A stretch of DNA of 64,000 nt from Bog-756 sp963727075 (GCA_963727075.1 CAVSET010000006.1:1302001-1366000); one strand, 5' to 3'. Positions 55,641 through 64,000 are shown, numbered from the stretch's first letter. The notes: a model not told the origin generated them from the letters alone. Numbers and translations: made by a program.

Positions 55641-56744
55641 TCAGCTCGGCCGGGACGAACCCGGGGCGGGCGCGGCGGGCTCGACCGGAGAGTCCGGGTA
55701 CGGCTCGGTGAGGTCGAGATGACTCGGAAGCCCTTCCCCGCGGAAGATCCCCGACGCCGGAGTGGTCCGGCTCAGCGCGTCGGCGGCGAGGATCATGGCC
55801 CCAGCCGTGTAGGAGGAGCGCTCGAGGGGCGGATAGGTCGCCTCTTCGGGATAGACCATGCCCGTCCAGTAGGAACCGTCGTCGTGGCGCAGGGCCTGGG
55901 CCCAGGTGAACAGCCGCAGGGCCGCCTCGTCCATGCCCAGGGCGTCGAGCGCCAGCACGCACTCGGCCGTCTCGGCCGCGGTCACCCACTCGCCGGTCGA
56001 CACGCACCGCACCCCCCGTCCCTCCATCACGAAGACGGGCCAGGACTCCTCGATGCGGCGGCGGGCCGCCTCGCCGGTCAGCGCTCCAGCCAGCACCGGG
56101 TAGTACCAGTCCATGGCGAATTCTTCCTTGGGGGCGAAGGCGGCAGGCTCGTGGGCCACGGCGTGGGCCAGCCGACCGGCGGCGAACTCCCAGTCCGGCC
56201 GCTCGTGGTCCAGTCGCTCGGCGCAGGCGATGGCACACCGGAGGCTGTGGTAGATGGAGGAGGACCCGGTGAGCAGGGCGTACTCCTCCAGGAAGCCCGA
56301 CGGGTCCAAGGACCACCGGATGGATCCGTCCAGCCGGGGCCACCGGAGCACGAAGTCGATGGCCCGCTCCACCGTGGGCCAGAGCTTCTCCATGGCGTCG
56401 ACATCGCCCGTCGACACGTACCGGTGCCAGGCGCCGGTGGCCAGGTAGGCGCAGACGTTGGTGTCGAGGCGCGCATCCTTGATTCCGGTGGCCAGGTAGT
56501 AGTTGAACCAGCTCCCGTCGGGGAGCTGGGTGTCGACCAGCCATTGATAGGCCCGGTCCGCCTCGGCGTCGAACCCGGCCGCGGTCAGGGCCATGGCCGC
56601 TTCCACGTGGTTCCAGGGGTCGCAGTGGCCCCCGGGGAACCACTCGATCATCCCGTCGGGCCGCTGGAGCACGGCGATGGACCGGCCGGTGGCGAGCACC
56701 TGGGCGGCGGACATCACGCCGGGGACGTCGGGGACGGACCTCAC
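55641..56744 (-). CDS. Alpha/alpha-toroid protein (prenyltransferase/terpenoid-cyclase-like fold)
   Basis: GTG at 56744 overlaps the preceding methyltransferase stop by 4 nt (GTGA). 367 residues of paired helices with repeated VxxAMALxxAGFDAEADRAYQWL, TQLPDGSWFNYYLA and LRLFTWAQALRHDDGSYWTG. These QxDGSW-like repeats are those of squalene-cyclase/prenyltransferase alpha-alpha toroids, also shared by glycoside hydrolases. It is the last gene of a coupled glycosyltransferase-methyltransferase-toroid trio. Catalytic activity is not assigned. Confidence 0.8.
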   Translation of the reverse strand: MRSVPDVPGVMSAAQVLATGRSIAVLQRPDGMIEWFPGGHCDPWNHVEAAMALTAAGFDAEADRAYQWLVDTQLPDGSWFNYYLATGIKDARLDTNVCAYLATGAWHRYVSTGDVDAMEKLWPTVERAIDFVLRWPRLDGSIRWSLDPSGFLEEYALLTGSSSIYHSLRCAIACAERLDHERPDWEFAAGRLAHAVAHEPAAFAPKEEFAMDWYYPVLAGALTGEAARRRIEESWPVFVMEGRGVRCVSTGEWVTAAETAECVLALDALGMDEAALRLFTWAQALRHDDGSYWTGMVYPEEATYPPLERSSYTAGAMILAADALSRTTPASGIFRGEGLPSHLDLTEPYPDSPVEPAAPAPGSSRPS

Positions 56745-57520
56745 GCCGCCGCCCCGTCCCCGACCACGGCCTCCTCGTATGGCACCCGAGGGCCCGGGCG
56801 CGCCGCCGCCGGCTTCTCGAGGTAGACGACCAGGCTCTTGCCCACCAGGGGGTTGAGCAGCCGATCGGCGTAGCGGGTGAGCTTCGGAGCCTTCTCGATG
56901 TCCCAGACCAGCAGCCGGTGGTAGGTGGACACGGCTCGGTGGGTGTCGTTGGTCGGGCCGACCAGGCAGCGCAGCCACCAGTACGGGGCGTGCAGGCCGT
57001 GGGCGTGGTGGCTCTCGACGGCCTTCAGGCCGGTGCCCTGGAGCCGGCCGACCAGCTGGCGCTGCCGGTAGATCCGCACATGACCTCCGGGCACGTCGTG
57101 GTACTCGTCGGAGAGGACCCAGTTGACGAATTCGGGGCCACAGCGGGGAACGGTCACCGCCATCGATCCGCCGGGCCGCAGCACCCTGGCCAGTTCGGCC
57201 ATGGCCCGCTCGTCGTCGGGAATGTGCTCGAGGACCTCGGAGGCGATCACCCGGTCGAAGGTGGCCTCGGCGAAGGGCAGAGCCAGGGCATCCCCCTGCA
57301 CCGCGCCGACACGGGCGGTCTGGGCGTCGAGCTCATCGGCCACGGCCATGGCGCCGAAGGTGGCGGCCACGTTGTGGACCTCGTCGGCGCCGGCATCGTA
57401 GGCCACCACGGCCGCACCCAAGCGGGCCGCCTGGTAGGCGTGGCGCCCGAAGCCGCATCCGAGGTCGAGCAACCGGTCGCCGGGCCGCACCCCCAGCCGG
57501 GCGTAATCGACCGTCAGCAC
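56741..57520 (-). CDS. Class I SAM-dependent methyltransferase
   Basis: 259 residues. GTG at 57520 overlaps the glycosyltransferase stop by 7 nt. Motif I GDRLLDLGCGFGRHAYQAA, then VVAYDAGADEV, LPFAEATFDRVIASEVLEHIPDDERAM and LARVLRPGGSMAVTVP (motifs II/III). The C-terminal part (NPLVGKSLVVYLEKPA) is typical of methyltransferases in polysaccharide or terpenoid clusters. Middle of the coupled trio. Confidence 0.9.
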   Translation of the reverse strand: MLTVDYARLGVRPGDRLLDLGCGFGRHAYQAARLGAAVVAYDAGADEVHNVAATFGAMAVADELDAQTARVGAVQGDALALPFAEATFDRVIASEVLEHIPDDERAMAELARVLRPGGSMAVTVPRCGPEFVNWVLSDEYHDVPGGHVRIYRQRQLVGRLQGTGLKAVESHHAHGLHAPYWWLRCLVGPTNDTHRAVSTYHRLLVWDIEKAPKLTRYADRLLNPLVGKSLVVYLEKPAAARPGPRVPYEEAVVGDGAAA

Positions 57521-58881
57521 GGGGAGGCCTCGCCCGGGGCGAGGTCGGCGAGCAGGGCACGGTACTCGGCGGCGGTCCCGGCCGCGGTCACCGGCCAGGT
57601 GAACCGGCCGAGCACCCGCTGGCGGCCGGCCGCCCCCAGACGCCGGCGCAGCTCGTCGTCGTCGAGCAGACGACCGATGGCCGCGGCCAGGGCCCCCGGG
57701 TCATCGGGCGGCACCAACAGCCCGGTGTCCCCGTCCCGGCCGACCACCTCGGGCAGCGCCCCGCCGGTGGTGGCCACCAGGGCTACCCCGCAGGCCATGG
57801 CCTCGATCGCCGGGAGCGAGAACCCCTCGTAGAGCGACGGCACCACCGCCACCTGGGCCCGGGCGTAGTTGCGGGCCAGCTCGTCGTCACTGATGCCGGA
57901 GACGCACCGCACCACCGGCCCGAGGTCGAGTCGGTCGATGGCCCGGGCCACCCGACCGTCGGGTCGGGGGTTGCCGATGACCACCAGCTCGATGTCGCGT
58001 TCGGTGCGCAGCTTGGCCACCGCCTCGAGCAGGGGGACGAGCCCCTTCATGGGCACGTCGGACGACGAGGTCACCATGATGCGGCCCGGCACGGGCTCCA
58101 CGTCGTCCCGGGGACGGAACACGTTGTGATCGACACCCACCGGTACGACGGTCATGCGGTCGTACTCCACGTTCATGTGGGTGGTGATGTCAGCCTTCGA
58201 CGACTCGGACACGGTGACCAGGCGGGGCAGCGCTCTGGCCACCCGTTCCTGCATACGCAGGAATCCGAACCAGCGGAGCTGGGTGAAGTACTGCCACGGG
58301 TTCGAGGCATGGCTCAGGGCCAGCTGGCGGTCGACCGTGATCGGGTGGTGGAGGGTGGTGAGCACCGGCCAGCCGTCCTCGATCATCCCGAGTATCCCGT
58401 TGCCCAGACACTGGTTGTCGTGGACCAGGTCGAACTGGCCGCGCCGAGCGGCCAGGAGGCGCCGGGCTCTCAGACTGAAGGTCCACGGCTCGGGGAAGCC
58501 GGCGGTGCACATCACGCCGAACTCGAGCGCGGCGATGGCCGCGGTGAAGGAGTTGCGAAACTCGCGGGGCATGGGGATGCGGAACGGGTCGGGCTCACGG
58601 TAGAGGTCGAGGCTCGGGACCGGGGTGAAGCCAACCCCTTCGTCCACCTCGGGCCACGGCTGCCCGGCGAATACTTCGACCGAGTGGCCGAGGGCCACCA
58701 GCTCACGGGTCAGATGGCGGGTGTAGACGCCTTGACCGCCACAGCGCGGGTTGCCCCGATAGACGAGGAAGGCGATCCGGAGGCCACCGGGAGAGGGGGG
58801 GCGGGGGATGATGCGTTCGGGGACGGGGGGCGGAGTGGCCGGGCCCTTCACCTTGTGCCGCCTCAGCCCGAAGCTAGGCAT
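57514..58881 (-). CDS. Family 4 glycosyltransferase (GT-B)
   Basis: ATG at 58881 gives 455 residues; upstream in-frame codons are unlikely. N-terminal GT-B half: IAFLVYRGNPRCGGQGVYTRHLTRELVALGH. The C-terminal GT1 half has TVVPVGVDHNVFRP, VTSSSDVPMKGLVPLLEAVAKL, VVPSLYEGFSLPAIEAMACGVALVATTGGALPEVV with the E-x7-E nucleotide-sugar motif. It transfers a sugar to an unknown acceptor at the membrane face. The first gene of the glycosyltransferase-methyltransferase-toroid trio, which overlap each other. Confidence 0.92.
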   Translation of the reverse strand: MPSFGLRRHKVKGPATPPPVPERIIPRPPSPGGLRIAFLVYRGNPRCGGQGVYTRHLTRELVALGHSVEVFAGQPWPEVDEGVGFTPVPSLDLYREPDPFRIPMPREFRNSFTAAIAALEFGVMCTAGFPEPWTFSLRARRLLAARRGQFDLVHDNQCLGNGILGMIEDGWPVLTTLHHPITVDRQLALSHASNPWQYFTQLRWFGFLRMQERVARALPRLVTVSESSKADITTHMNVEYDRMTVVPVGVDHNVFRPRDDVEPVPGRIMVTSSSDVPMKGLVPLLEAVAKLRTERDIELVVIGNPRPDGRVARAIDRLDLGPVVRCVSGISDDELARNYARAQVAVVPSLYEGFSLPAIEAMACGVALVATTGGALPEVVGRDGDTGLLVPPDDPGALAAAIGRLLDDDELRRRLGAAGRQRVLGRFTWPVTAAGTAAEYRALLADLAPGEASPC

Positions 58882-59038
58882 GAACAACCGAGGCGTACTG
58901 GCACATGGAAGACAGATACTCCCCCGGCCAGGTACTTCGGCGCAAACCGTCGGGTCTGCACAGTGCCCGACCCGGGGTTTCGAGCCGGCGGGCGCCGGCG
59001 ACGCCGCGGGGATCGGCACGACGACGTCGGCCGGTCGG

Positions 59039-60670
59039 CTAGTGGTGGAGCCCGAGCTCGATGGCTTTGACCAGCAGCATGAGGACGGCGGCCACGAGGT
59101 AGATGCGCAGCGCGTACATCGCCACCAGCCGACCCCGGGAGAACGTGGGCCGGTCCAACAGATTGAGGGCGGGCATGCGCCAGTTGGCCCGCTTGGCCAT
59201 GGGCGTCGGGGGGGGAGGTGGCTTCCGCCTGAGGGATCGGGCGTAGAGGATGCCGCCCACGATGAAGACGACCACCAGCACGCCGCCCAGCACCGCGGCG
59301 AGCCGGGTGACGTTGATCTGGCTGAAAAGGGTGGTCGCCATCAGGACCAGCGACATCATCAAGAGCACCGAGACGATGACGGTGGACAGCACATTGAGCC
59401 ACGGCCGATTGACCCATGGTCCGAGCACGTCCTTGTCGTTGCAGAGCATCAGGAGGAACACGGTGGCACTGGGCAGGAGCACCCCGGCGAGCGCCTGAAC
59501 GCTGGTGGTGATCAGTCCCAGCGGAGCTCCGGGGATGATCACGATGCCGGCAGCCAGGACCACCATGGCGGCGAACGCGCCGTAGAAGAACTTCGCCTCG
59601 CGCCAGGTCCGGTGGAGTGAGTGTCGCGCACCGAAGACATCACCGAAGGCATAGGAGGTGGAGAGCGTCACCGAGGCAGCCCCGATGATCGATGCGTTGA
59701 GGAGAATGATGGCGAAGAGGGCACCGGCGGCGTGTCCGACCTCACGGTTGAGCCCGGAGGCCACTCCGCCGGCGTTGGTGAACTGACCGGCGAGCGGGGT
59801 CCCGGTGAACGCGGCGGCGACCACGGCCATCAACAGGGAGGCGGCGAACACGGTCACCAGCGAGCCGATCACGGTGTCGGCCCGCTCGTAGTTGATCCAG
59901 CGGGGGGTGATCCGCTTGTCCACGATGTTCGACTGCTGGAAGAACAGCTGCCAGGGAGCGACCGTCGTCCCGACGATGGCGATGATGAGGAGGACGGAGG
60001 TGGAGTTGAACCCGCCCTTGACCCCGGGGACGACCAGGCCATGGAAGAAGGGGCCCGCGGCTGGATGGCTGAACACAGCCAGCGGGATGACCAGGAAGTT
60101 GGCCACGATGAAGGTGAACATGAAACGCTCCCAACGCCGGAAGCTGCCGGTGGCGGTCATGGCAATGAGGAGGATCGCGGCGATCGGGACCGAGACATAC
60201 TCGGTGACCCCGAAGTAGCCGAGGGCGAGACTCACCCCGATGAACTCGGTGGCGATCGTCAGGAAGTTCAGGATGAACAGGTCGCCGACGGAGAAGGCGC
60301 CCCAAAAACGGCCGAAGCGCTCGTTGATGAGCCGGGCGTGACCCACACCCGTGACGGCTCCCAGACGGACCACCATCTCCTGGTTGACAATGAGGACCGG
60401 GATGAGCAGCGGCAAGGTCCACAGGAGGGTGAGACCGAAATTCTGTCCGGCCTGGCTGTAGGTGGCGACACCGCCGGCGTCGTTGTCACCGACCATGACG
60501 ATGAGCCCGGGCCCCATGATGGCCAGCAACGTGAGCAGGCGGGCGCCCCACGAGCGTCGAGTGTCGAGATCGTGCTGACGGATCGTGCCGAAGGCCCCCT
60601 TGATGTCACCCACATGGGCCTGGTCCAGCACGGCGGTGGAGGGTTCGATCTCGGCGGCCTCTTCGGGCAT
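59039..60670 (-). CDS. NRAMP-family (NRAMP-related Mg2+-type) transporter with non-canonical metal site
   Basis: 543 residues, 11-12 TM helices. In TM1 the canonical DPGN is replaced: MGPGLIVMVGDNDAGGVAT. In TM6 the canonical A-x-M-P-H is VGTTVAPWQLFFQQ, so the Met thioether and His are gone. These are the changes reported for NRAMP-related Mg2+ transporters as opposed to Mn/Fe NRAMP (family knowledge). An extended 38-residue cytosolic N-terminus and a C-terminal TM after a Pro-rich loop are extra. A strong Shine-Dalgarno AAGGAGGTG precedes the ATG at 60670. The adjacent MgtE-N/CBS gene fits a Mg2+ role. Confidence 0.88.
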   Translation of the reverse strand: MPEEAAEIEPSTAVLDQAHVGDIKGAFGTIRQHDLDTRRSWGARLLTLLAIMGPGLIVMVGDNDAGGVATYSQAGQNFGLTLLWTLPLLIPVLIVNQEMVVRLGAVTGVGHARLINERFGRFWGAFSVGDLFILNFLTIATEFIGVSLALGYFGVTEYVSVPIAAILLIAMTATGSFRRWERFMFTFIVANFLVIPLAVFSHPAAGPFFHGLVVPGVKGGFNSTSVLLIIAIVGTTVAPWQLFFQQSNIVDKRITPRWINYERADTVIGSLVTVFAASLLMAVVAAAFTGTPLAGQFTNAGGVASGLNREVGHAAGALFAIILLNASIIGAASVTLSTSYAFGDVFGARHSLHRTWREAKFFYGAFAAMVVLAAGIVIIPGAPLGLITTSVQALAGVLLPSATVFLLMLCNDKDVLGPWVNRPWLNVLSTVIVSVLLMMSLVLMATTLFSQINVTRLAAVLGGVLVVVFIVGGILYARSLRRKPPPPPTPMAKRANWRMPALNLLDRPTFSRGRLVAMYALRIYLVAAVLMLLVKAIELGLHH

Positions 60671-60721
60671 GGTTCACCTCCTTCGGTGTGCTCGACTCTG
60701 TTGCGGGGGTACTCGGTCAGA

Positions 60722-60967
60722 TCAGGTGACGGCCGGCAACGGCGGCAGGCCGGCGCCGTCGGGGGCGTCGACCGTGTCGAGTCCGGCCCAGTACGGCTCA
60801 TCGAAGTCGGTGCCGGGCGTCTCGGGGCCATTCGAAGCTGGACTCGTTTCGGAGCCTGCGCTCGGCGGCGGTCGCTTGCTTCGGGGTGTCGGCCCGGCCA
60901 GCCCAGGGTTCCGACACCTCGAGGGGTGGGGCGGCCGCTCAGGGATCATGGGCCGCTCGTCTGCCAC
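60722..60967 (-). CDS. Possible small disordered protein between the NRAMP-like and MgtE-like genes
   Basis: An 81-codon frame from a GTG at 60967, Pro/Ser-rich, ending DEPYWAGLDTVDAP and LPPLPAVT. It sits in the 337-bp gap, with the same orientation and frame spacing as an operon gene. No family known and no clear ribosome site; it may be chance. Confidence 0.3.
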   Translation of the reverse strand: MADERPMIPERPPHPSRCRNPGLAGPTPRSKRPPPSAGSETSPASNGPETPGTDFDEPYWAGLDTVDAPDGAGLPPLPAVT

Positions 60968-61007
60968 GCCCGGTGGCAGTGCCGGGTTTTCGTTGGCGGA
61001 GCACAGC

Positions 61008-62297
61008 TCAGTCCTCCACCGCGGTCCGGCCGAAGTCACGTCTCCACCCCGTCGGGAGCAGGAGCTCGAGCACATCGTCGACCGTGACCACACCCAGGAT
61101 CTGATCGTGCTCGGGATCAAGCACGGGAGCGACGATCATGTTGAAGTCGGACATGGTGCGGACGATCGCTCCGAGGTCCCAGTCCGGGTGCACGTGCACG
61201 GGTTCGTTGTGCCCGACCGTCCCCACCGCGACGTCCGGATCGGCCTGCACGACGCGGACGGCCGATGCCGACCCGACCAGATGTCCGTCACCGTCGACGG
61301 CGAAGACGACGTTCAGCGCCTCGGGCGGAGCCGTGCTGCGCCGCAACGCCTGGAGGACGTCGGCGACTGGCATGTCGGCCGGAACACTCAAGAAGTCGGG
61401 GCTCATCAAGCCGCCCGCCGTCTCGGGGTTGTACCGGAGCAGCGTGCGGACCTTCCGCTGCTGGGGCTCGGGCAGGAGCCCGAGGATCGGGAGACGACGA
61501 TCCTGTTCGACCTCGGTGATCAGGTCGGCGGCATCGTCGGGAGCCATGGAGGCCAGCAGGCGGGCGGCTTCGGCATCGGACCGGCTCCGGATGAACTCGA
61601 CCTGATGCTCGGTGTCCAGCTCCTCGAAGACGTCGGCCTCGAGCTCGCGGTCGGCTCCCACCGCCTCGATGATCTCCTCCCCCTCGTCGTGCGAGGCGGC
61701 CTCGACCAGATCGGCGATCTGGGCGGGATGGAGCTTGGCCAGCTTCCGGTAGGGGATCCGGAGCCGCGAGGTGGGCACGTGGGCGACGAATGGCTCGATG
61801 CTGGCCCAGTCGACGATGGCGCCGGGGTCCGCGTTCCGGCGCTTGTAGCCGGGGATGAGGCGGCGGAGTACCGGTCGCCGCGAGGGGTCGACCGCCACCA
61901 CCTCCCACTCGCCGTTGACCTTGGCCAGCTCGATCTCGTTGGCCCGGATCAGACGGCCACCGACGAAGTTGATCAGATGATGGGCGAGCAGGTCCCGGGC
62001 CAGCAGGAGCTCGCCGGGGCGACGCTCGAAGCGCCGCAAGTCGACCCGACTCCCTTCGAACAGCACCCGGCCGGCCTCGAACGCCGCCACCTTCCGTATG
62101 GGGACGAAGAGGTCGCGGCCACCGATGTCCACCACCAACCCGACGACAGGAGGATGGGGGGACTCTCCGGCTCGGACGATCAGGTCCTGGACCTTGCCGA
62201 GTCGATCTCCGGCCGCATCCACCAGCGGCCGCTTGATCACGCTCGACAGATGAAGGATCTCCGGTCCTGAGCCCGTCTCCGTCGTGTGAACGGTCAT
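61008..62297 (-). CDS. Soluble MgtE-N/CBS-domain protein with PRC-barrels
   Basis: 429 residues from the ATG at 62297. Order: PRC-barrel-like segment (1-75: VIKRPLVDAAGDRLGKVQDLI), a second PRC-like segment (90-150), the MgtE intracellular N domain (about 185-300: LHPAQIADLVEAA, MAPDDAADLITEV, TLLRYNPETAGGLM), then a CBS pair (about 305-425: MSPDFLSV, DVLQALRR, VTVDDVLELLLP). The membrane part of the Mg2+ channel MgtE is absent. In MgtE these domains sense Mg2+. Paired in the same direction with the NRAMP-like gene, it likely regulates or gates that transporter. Confidence 0.9.
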   Translation of the reverse strand: MTVHTTETGSGPEILHLSSVIKRPLVDAAGDRLGKVQDLIVRAGESPHPPVVGLVVDIGGRDLFVPIRKVAAFEAGRVLFEGSRVDLRRFERRPGELLLARDLLAHHLINFVGGRLIRANEIELAKVNGEWEVVAVDPSRRPVLRRLIPGYKRRNADPGAIVDWASIEPFVAHVPTSRLRIPYRKLAKLHPAQIADLVEAASHDEGEEIIEAVGADRELEADVFEELDTEHQVEFIRSRSDAEAARLLASMAPDDAADLITEVEQDRRLPILGLLPEPQQRKVRTLLRYNPETAGGLMSPDFLSVPADMPVADVLQALRRSTAPPEALNVVFAVDGDGHLVGSASAVRVVQADPDVAVGTVGHNEPVHVHPDWDLGAIVRTMSDFNMIVAPVLDPEHDQILGVVTVDDVLELLLPTGWRRDFGRTAVED

Positions 62298-62438
62298 GAC
62301 GGCACCAGCGTAGACGGGTCCCTCCGTCCGGGTCATCGAGCCGGCACCGTCACCGGCGTGCGGCGGGGTCGTGCGGCGGGGGTCGTGTGGAGGGTCGATC
62401 GATCCGAGCCCCCGGGCCCGAACGGTTAGTGTCGGAGC

Positions 62439-63677
62439 GTGGACCTGAGCTATCCCGTGGAGACCGAGGCCTTCCGGGCCGAGATCCGCCACTGGCTGAC
62501 CGACAACCTCCCCGAAGGCTGGGGGACGTCGGGCTTCTCGATGACCCGCCAGGAGAAGAAGGCCTTCAACCGGGAGTGGACGAAGACGCTGTTCGAGGGT
62601 GGATGGATCTGCGCCTCCTGGCCGAAGGAGTACGGGGGGAAGGGGCTCTCGCTGATGGAGTCCGTCGTCCTCAACGAGGAATTCGCCCGGGCGGAGGCCC
62701 CGCTGAGGGCAGACTTCTTCGGCGACACCCTGGTCGGCCCGACCATCCTGCAGTGGGCCACCGAAGAGCAGAAGCAGACCTTCATCCCTGGCATCCTCAG
62801 CGGCTCCATTGCCTGGTGCCAGGGCTTCTCCGAGCCCGACGCCGGCAGCGATCTCGCCTCGCTCAAGACCCGGGCCGAGCTCGACGGCGACGAGTGGGTC
62901 ATCAACGGTCAGAAGGTGTGGACGACCCAGGCCCAGTTCGCCGACTACATCTTCCTGCTGGCCCGCACCGACCCCGATGCCCCGAAGCATGCCGGCATCT
63001 CCTACCTGCTGGTGCCGATGAAGCAGCCGGGGATCGACGTCCGTCCCATCGAGCAGGTGGACGGGAGTGCCGACTTCAACGAGGTCTTCTTCACCAATGC
63101 GCGGTGCCCGAGAGCCAACGTCGTCGGCGGTGAGAACAACGGCTGGAAGGTGGCCATGACCACGCTGGGGTTCGAACGGGGGTCGTCGGCCACGACAGGG
63201 CACCGCCGGTTCCACCGCGAGCTCGACAGCATCATCGCCACGGCCCGGGCCACCGGTCGCGCCCGTCACCCGCTCATCCGACAGCGCCTGGCCGCGGCAT
63301 GGACCAAGGTCAAGATCATGGAGATCAACGGCTACCGCTCGCTGACCGACGCGCTGAACGACACCCACCATGCCGCCGCCCTCGGGGCCTGCAACAAGAT
63401 GTTCTGGTCCGAATGCCACCAAGAGACGATGGATCTGGCCATGGACATCCTCGGGCTCGAGGGTCAGATCCTCACCGGCTCGCCGGCCGACATGGTCGAC
63501 GAGCGATTGCGTCGGGGCCGGGACGACTATCCGGTCAGCGAGCTCCAGGCCTCCTTCTTCTTCTCGAGGTCCGAGACGATCTGGGGCGGTACGGCTGAGA
63601 TCCAGCGCAATATCGTGGGTGAGCGGGTGCTGGGGCTGCCTAAAGAGCCGAAGCCCACCACCGCCGCCACTGCCTGA
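62439..63677 (+). CDS. Acyl-CoA dehydrogenase (FadE-like)
   Basis: 412 residues. GTG at 62439 follows TAGTGT (62427-62432) by 6 nt, a leaderless-type arrangement. DLSYPVETEAFRAEIR start, WPKEYGGKGLSLMESVVL, FSEPDAGSDLASLKT, KVWTTQAQFADYIFLLART, and the C-terminal RSETIWGGTAEIQRNIVGERVLGLP typical of FadE enzymes acting on steroid or long-chain acyl-CoAs. Monocistronic here. Divergent from the MgtE-N/CBS gene. Confidence 0.94.
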   Translation: MDLSYPVETEAFRAEIRHWLTDNLPEGWGTSGFSMTRQEKKAFNREWTKTLFEGGWICASWPKEYGGKGLSLMESVVLNEEFARAEAPLRADFFGDTLVGPTILQWATEEQKQTFIPGILSGSIAWCQGFSEPDAGSDLASLKTRAELDGDEWVINGQKVWTTQAQFADYIFLLARTDPDAPKHAGISYLLVPMKQPGIDVRPIEQVDGSADFNEVFFTNARCPRANVVGGENNGWKVAMTTLGFERGSSATTGHRRFHRELDSIIATARATGRARHPLIRQRLAAAWTKVKIMEINGYRSLTDALNDTHHAAALGACNKMFWSECHQETMDLAMDILGLEGQILTGSPADMVDERLRRGRDDYPVSELQASFFFSRSETIWGGTAEIQRNIVGERVLGLPKEPKPTTAATA

Positions 63678-63690
63678 GCCACCGACCAGG

Positions 63691-64000
63691 TCAGGCGGCG
63701 TCTGTCCCCACCGGCTCGACCGAACGGGCCTCGATGGCCCGGGCGGCGACGTCGGACGGGTCGAACCGGCGCCGGCCGGCCTCATGCCGCCACATCAGCA
63801 GCCCGGCGGCGACAACGGTCGCCACCGCCCCGGTGAGGATGGCCACCCGCGGGCTGGACCACTGGGCGATGGCCCCGACCAGCGGGGCGCCGATCGGCGT
63901 GGTGCCGAGGAAGGCCATGGCATAGAGGGCCATCACCCGGCCGCGCATGGCCGGTTCGGCCCCCAGTTGGAGGCTGGCGTTGGCGGTGGCGATGAAGCCG
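63691..64000 (-). CDS. MFS transporter, C-terminal part (runs off the window)
   Basis: The reading frame continues beyond base 64000. Visible residues include ATANASLQLGAEPAMRGRVMALYAMAFLGTTPIGAPLVGAIAQWSSPRVAILTGAVATVVAAGLLM, in which RGRVMALY is a typical end-of-TM10 loop of enterobactin-exporter/DUF894-type MFS proteins, and the last TM precedes a polar tail ending EPVGTDAA. Substrate unknown. Convergent with the acyl-CoA dehydrogenase; only 13 bp between stops. Confidence 0.9.
   Translation of the reverse strand, partial: GFIATANASLQLGAEPAMRGRVMALYAMAFLGTTPIGAPLVGAIAQWSSPRVAILTGAVATVVAAGLLMWRHEAGRRRFDPSDVAARAIEARSVEPVGTDAA

Noticed and set aside
1..64000. CRISPR arrays, rRNA operons, prophage or integrative elements
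   Set aside because: No regular spaced direct repeats, no rRNA sequence and no integrase, terminase or conjugation genes were seen; the only mobile element is the ISL3-type IS.

Overview
The window is high-GC (about 70%), gene-dense bacterial DNA that looks like an actinobacterium, most probably class Acidimicrobiia. This is an inference from overall gene content, the presence of the tiny actinobacterial ribosomal proteins bS22 and bL37, GTG/TTG starts, frequent 4-nt stop/start overlaps and TANNNT boxes directly upstream of start codons. It is almost entirely chromosomal housekeeping DNA with one insertion sequence and one pilin cassette.

Layout. 1-8.6 kb (minus strand): glmU-like, prs, two secreted beta-propeller lipoproteins, rplY, pth and the start of mfd. 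8.7-15.5 kb (plus): a branched-chain/terpenoid acyl-CoA catabolic operon (acyl-CoA carboxylase beta and alpha, AtuA-like protein, acyl-CoA dehydrogenase). 15.5-22.1 kb: three translationally coupled pilin-like genes, one encoding a giant prepilin with a Cys-pair repeat region, then typA. 24-27.3 kb: a two-gene operon for an exported protein and a membrane protein, the second split by an ISL3-family element with clear terminal inverted repeats and an 8-bp target duplication. 27.4-32.5 kb: two small membrane proteins, tRNA-Gln, an MprAB-like two-component system, bS22, ispE and rsmA. 32.8-42.1 kb: an orphan ATP-grasp ligase, pfkA, an RlpA-like exported protein, a YfhO-type remnant, tatD, metG, a NUDIX hydrolase and a polytopic membrane protein. 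42.3-49.7 kb: msrA, rsmI, DUF192, bL37, a GDPD-like protein, a PfkB sugar/nucleoside kinase and pepN. 49.8-58.9 kb: two acyltransferase-3/SGNH proteins, a GDT1-type transporter, methyltransferases, a GT4 glycosyltransferase and an alpha/alpha-toroid protein, i.e. an envelope/exopolysaccharide flavour. 59-64 kb: an NRAMP-like transporter with non-canonical metal-site motifs paired with a soluble MgtE-N/CBS protein, an acyl-CoA dehydrogenase and an MFS transporter fragment.

An important caveat: about a dozen genes, including the normally essential pth, prs, ispE and the metG/tatD junction, carry single-base reading-frame breaks, mostly in GC-rich runs. Because so many essential genes are affected, consensus sequencing errors are the most likely cause; coordinates given here for those genes span the repaired gene. 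The apparent MetRS-TatD fusion is explained the same way.

Regulation visible in sequence: a few genes have strong Shine-Dalgarno sites (NRAMP-like, rplY, the 4896-6284 lipoprotein), but at least ten have a TANNNT hexamer ending 6-11 nt before the start codon, pointing to leaderless or very short-leader transcripts. Two divergent gene pairs share one GACGGTAGCCT core that provides such a box on both strands.
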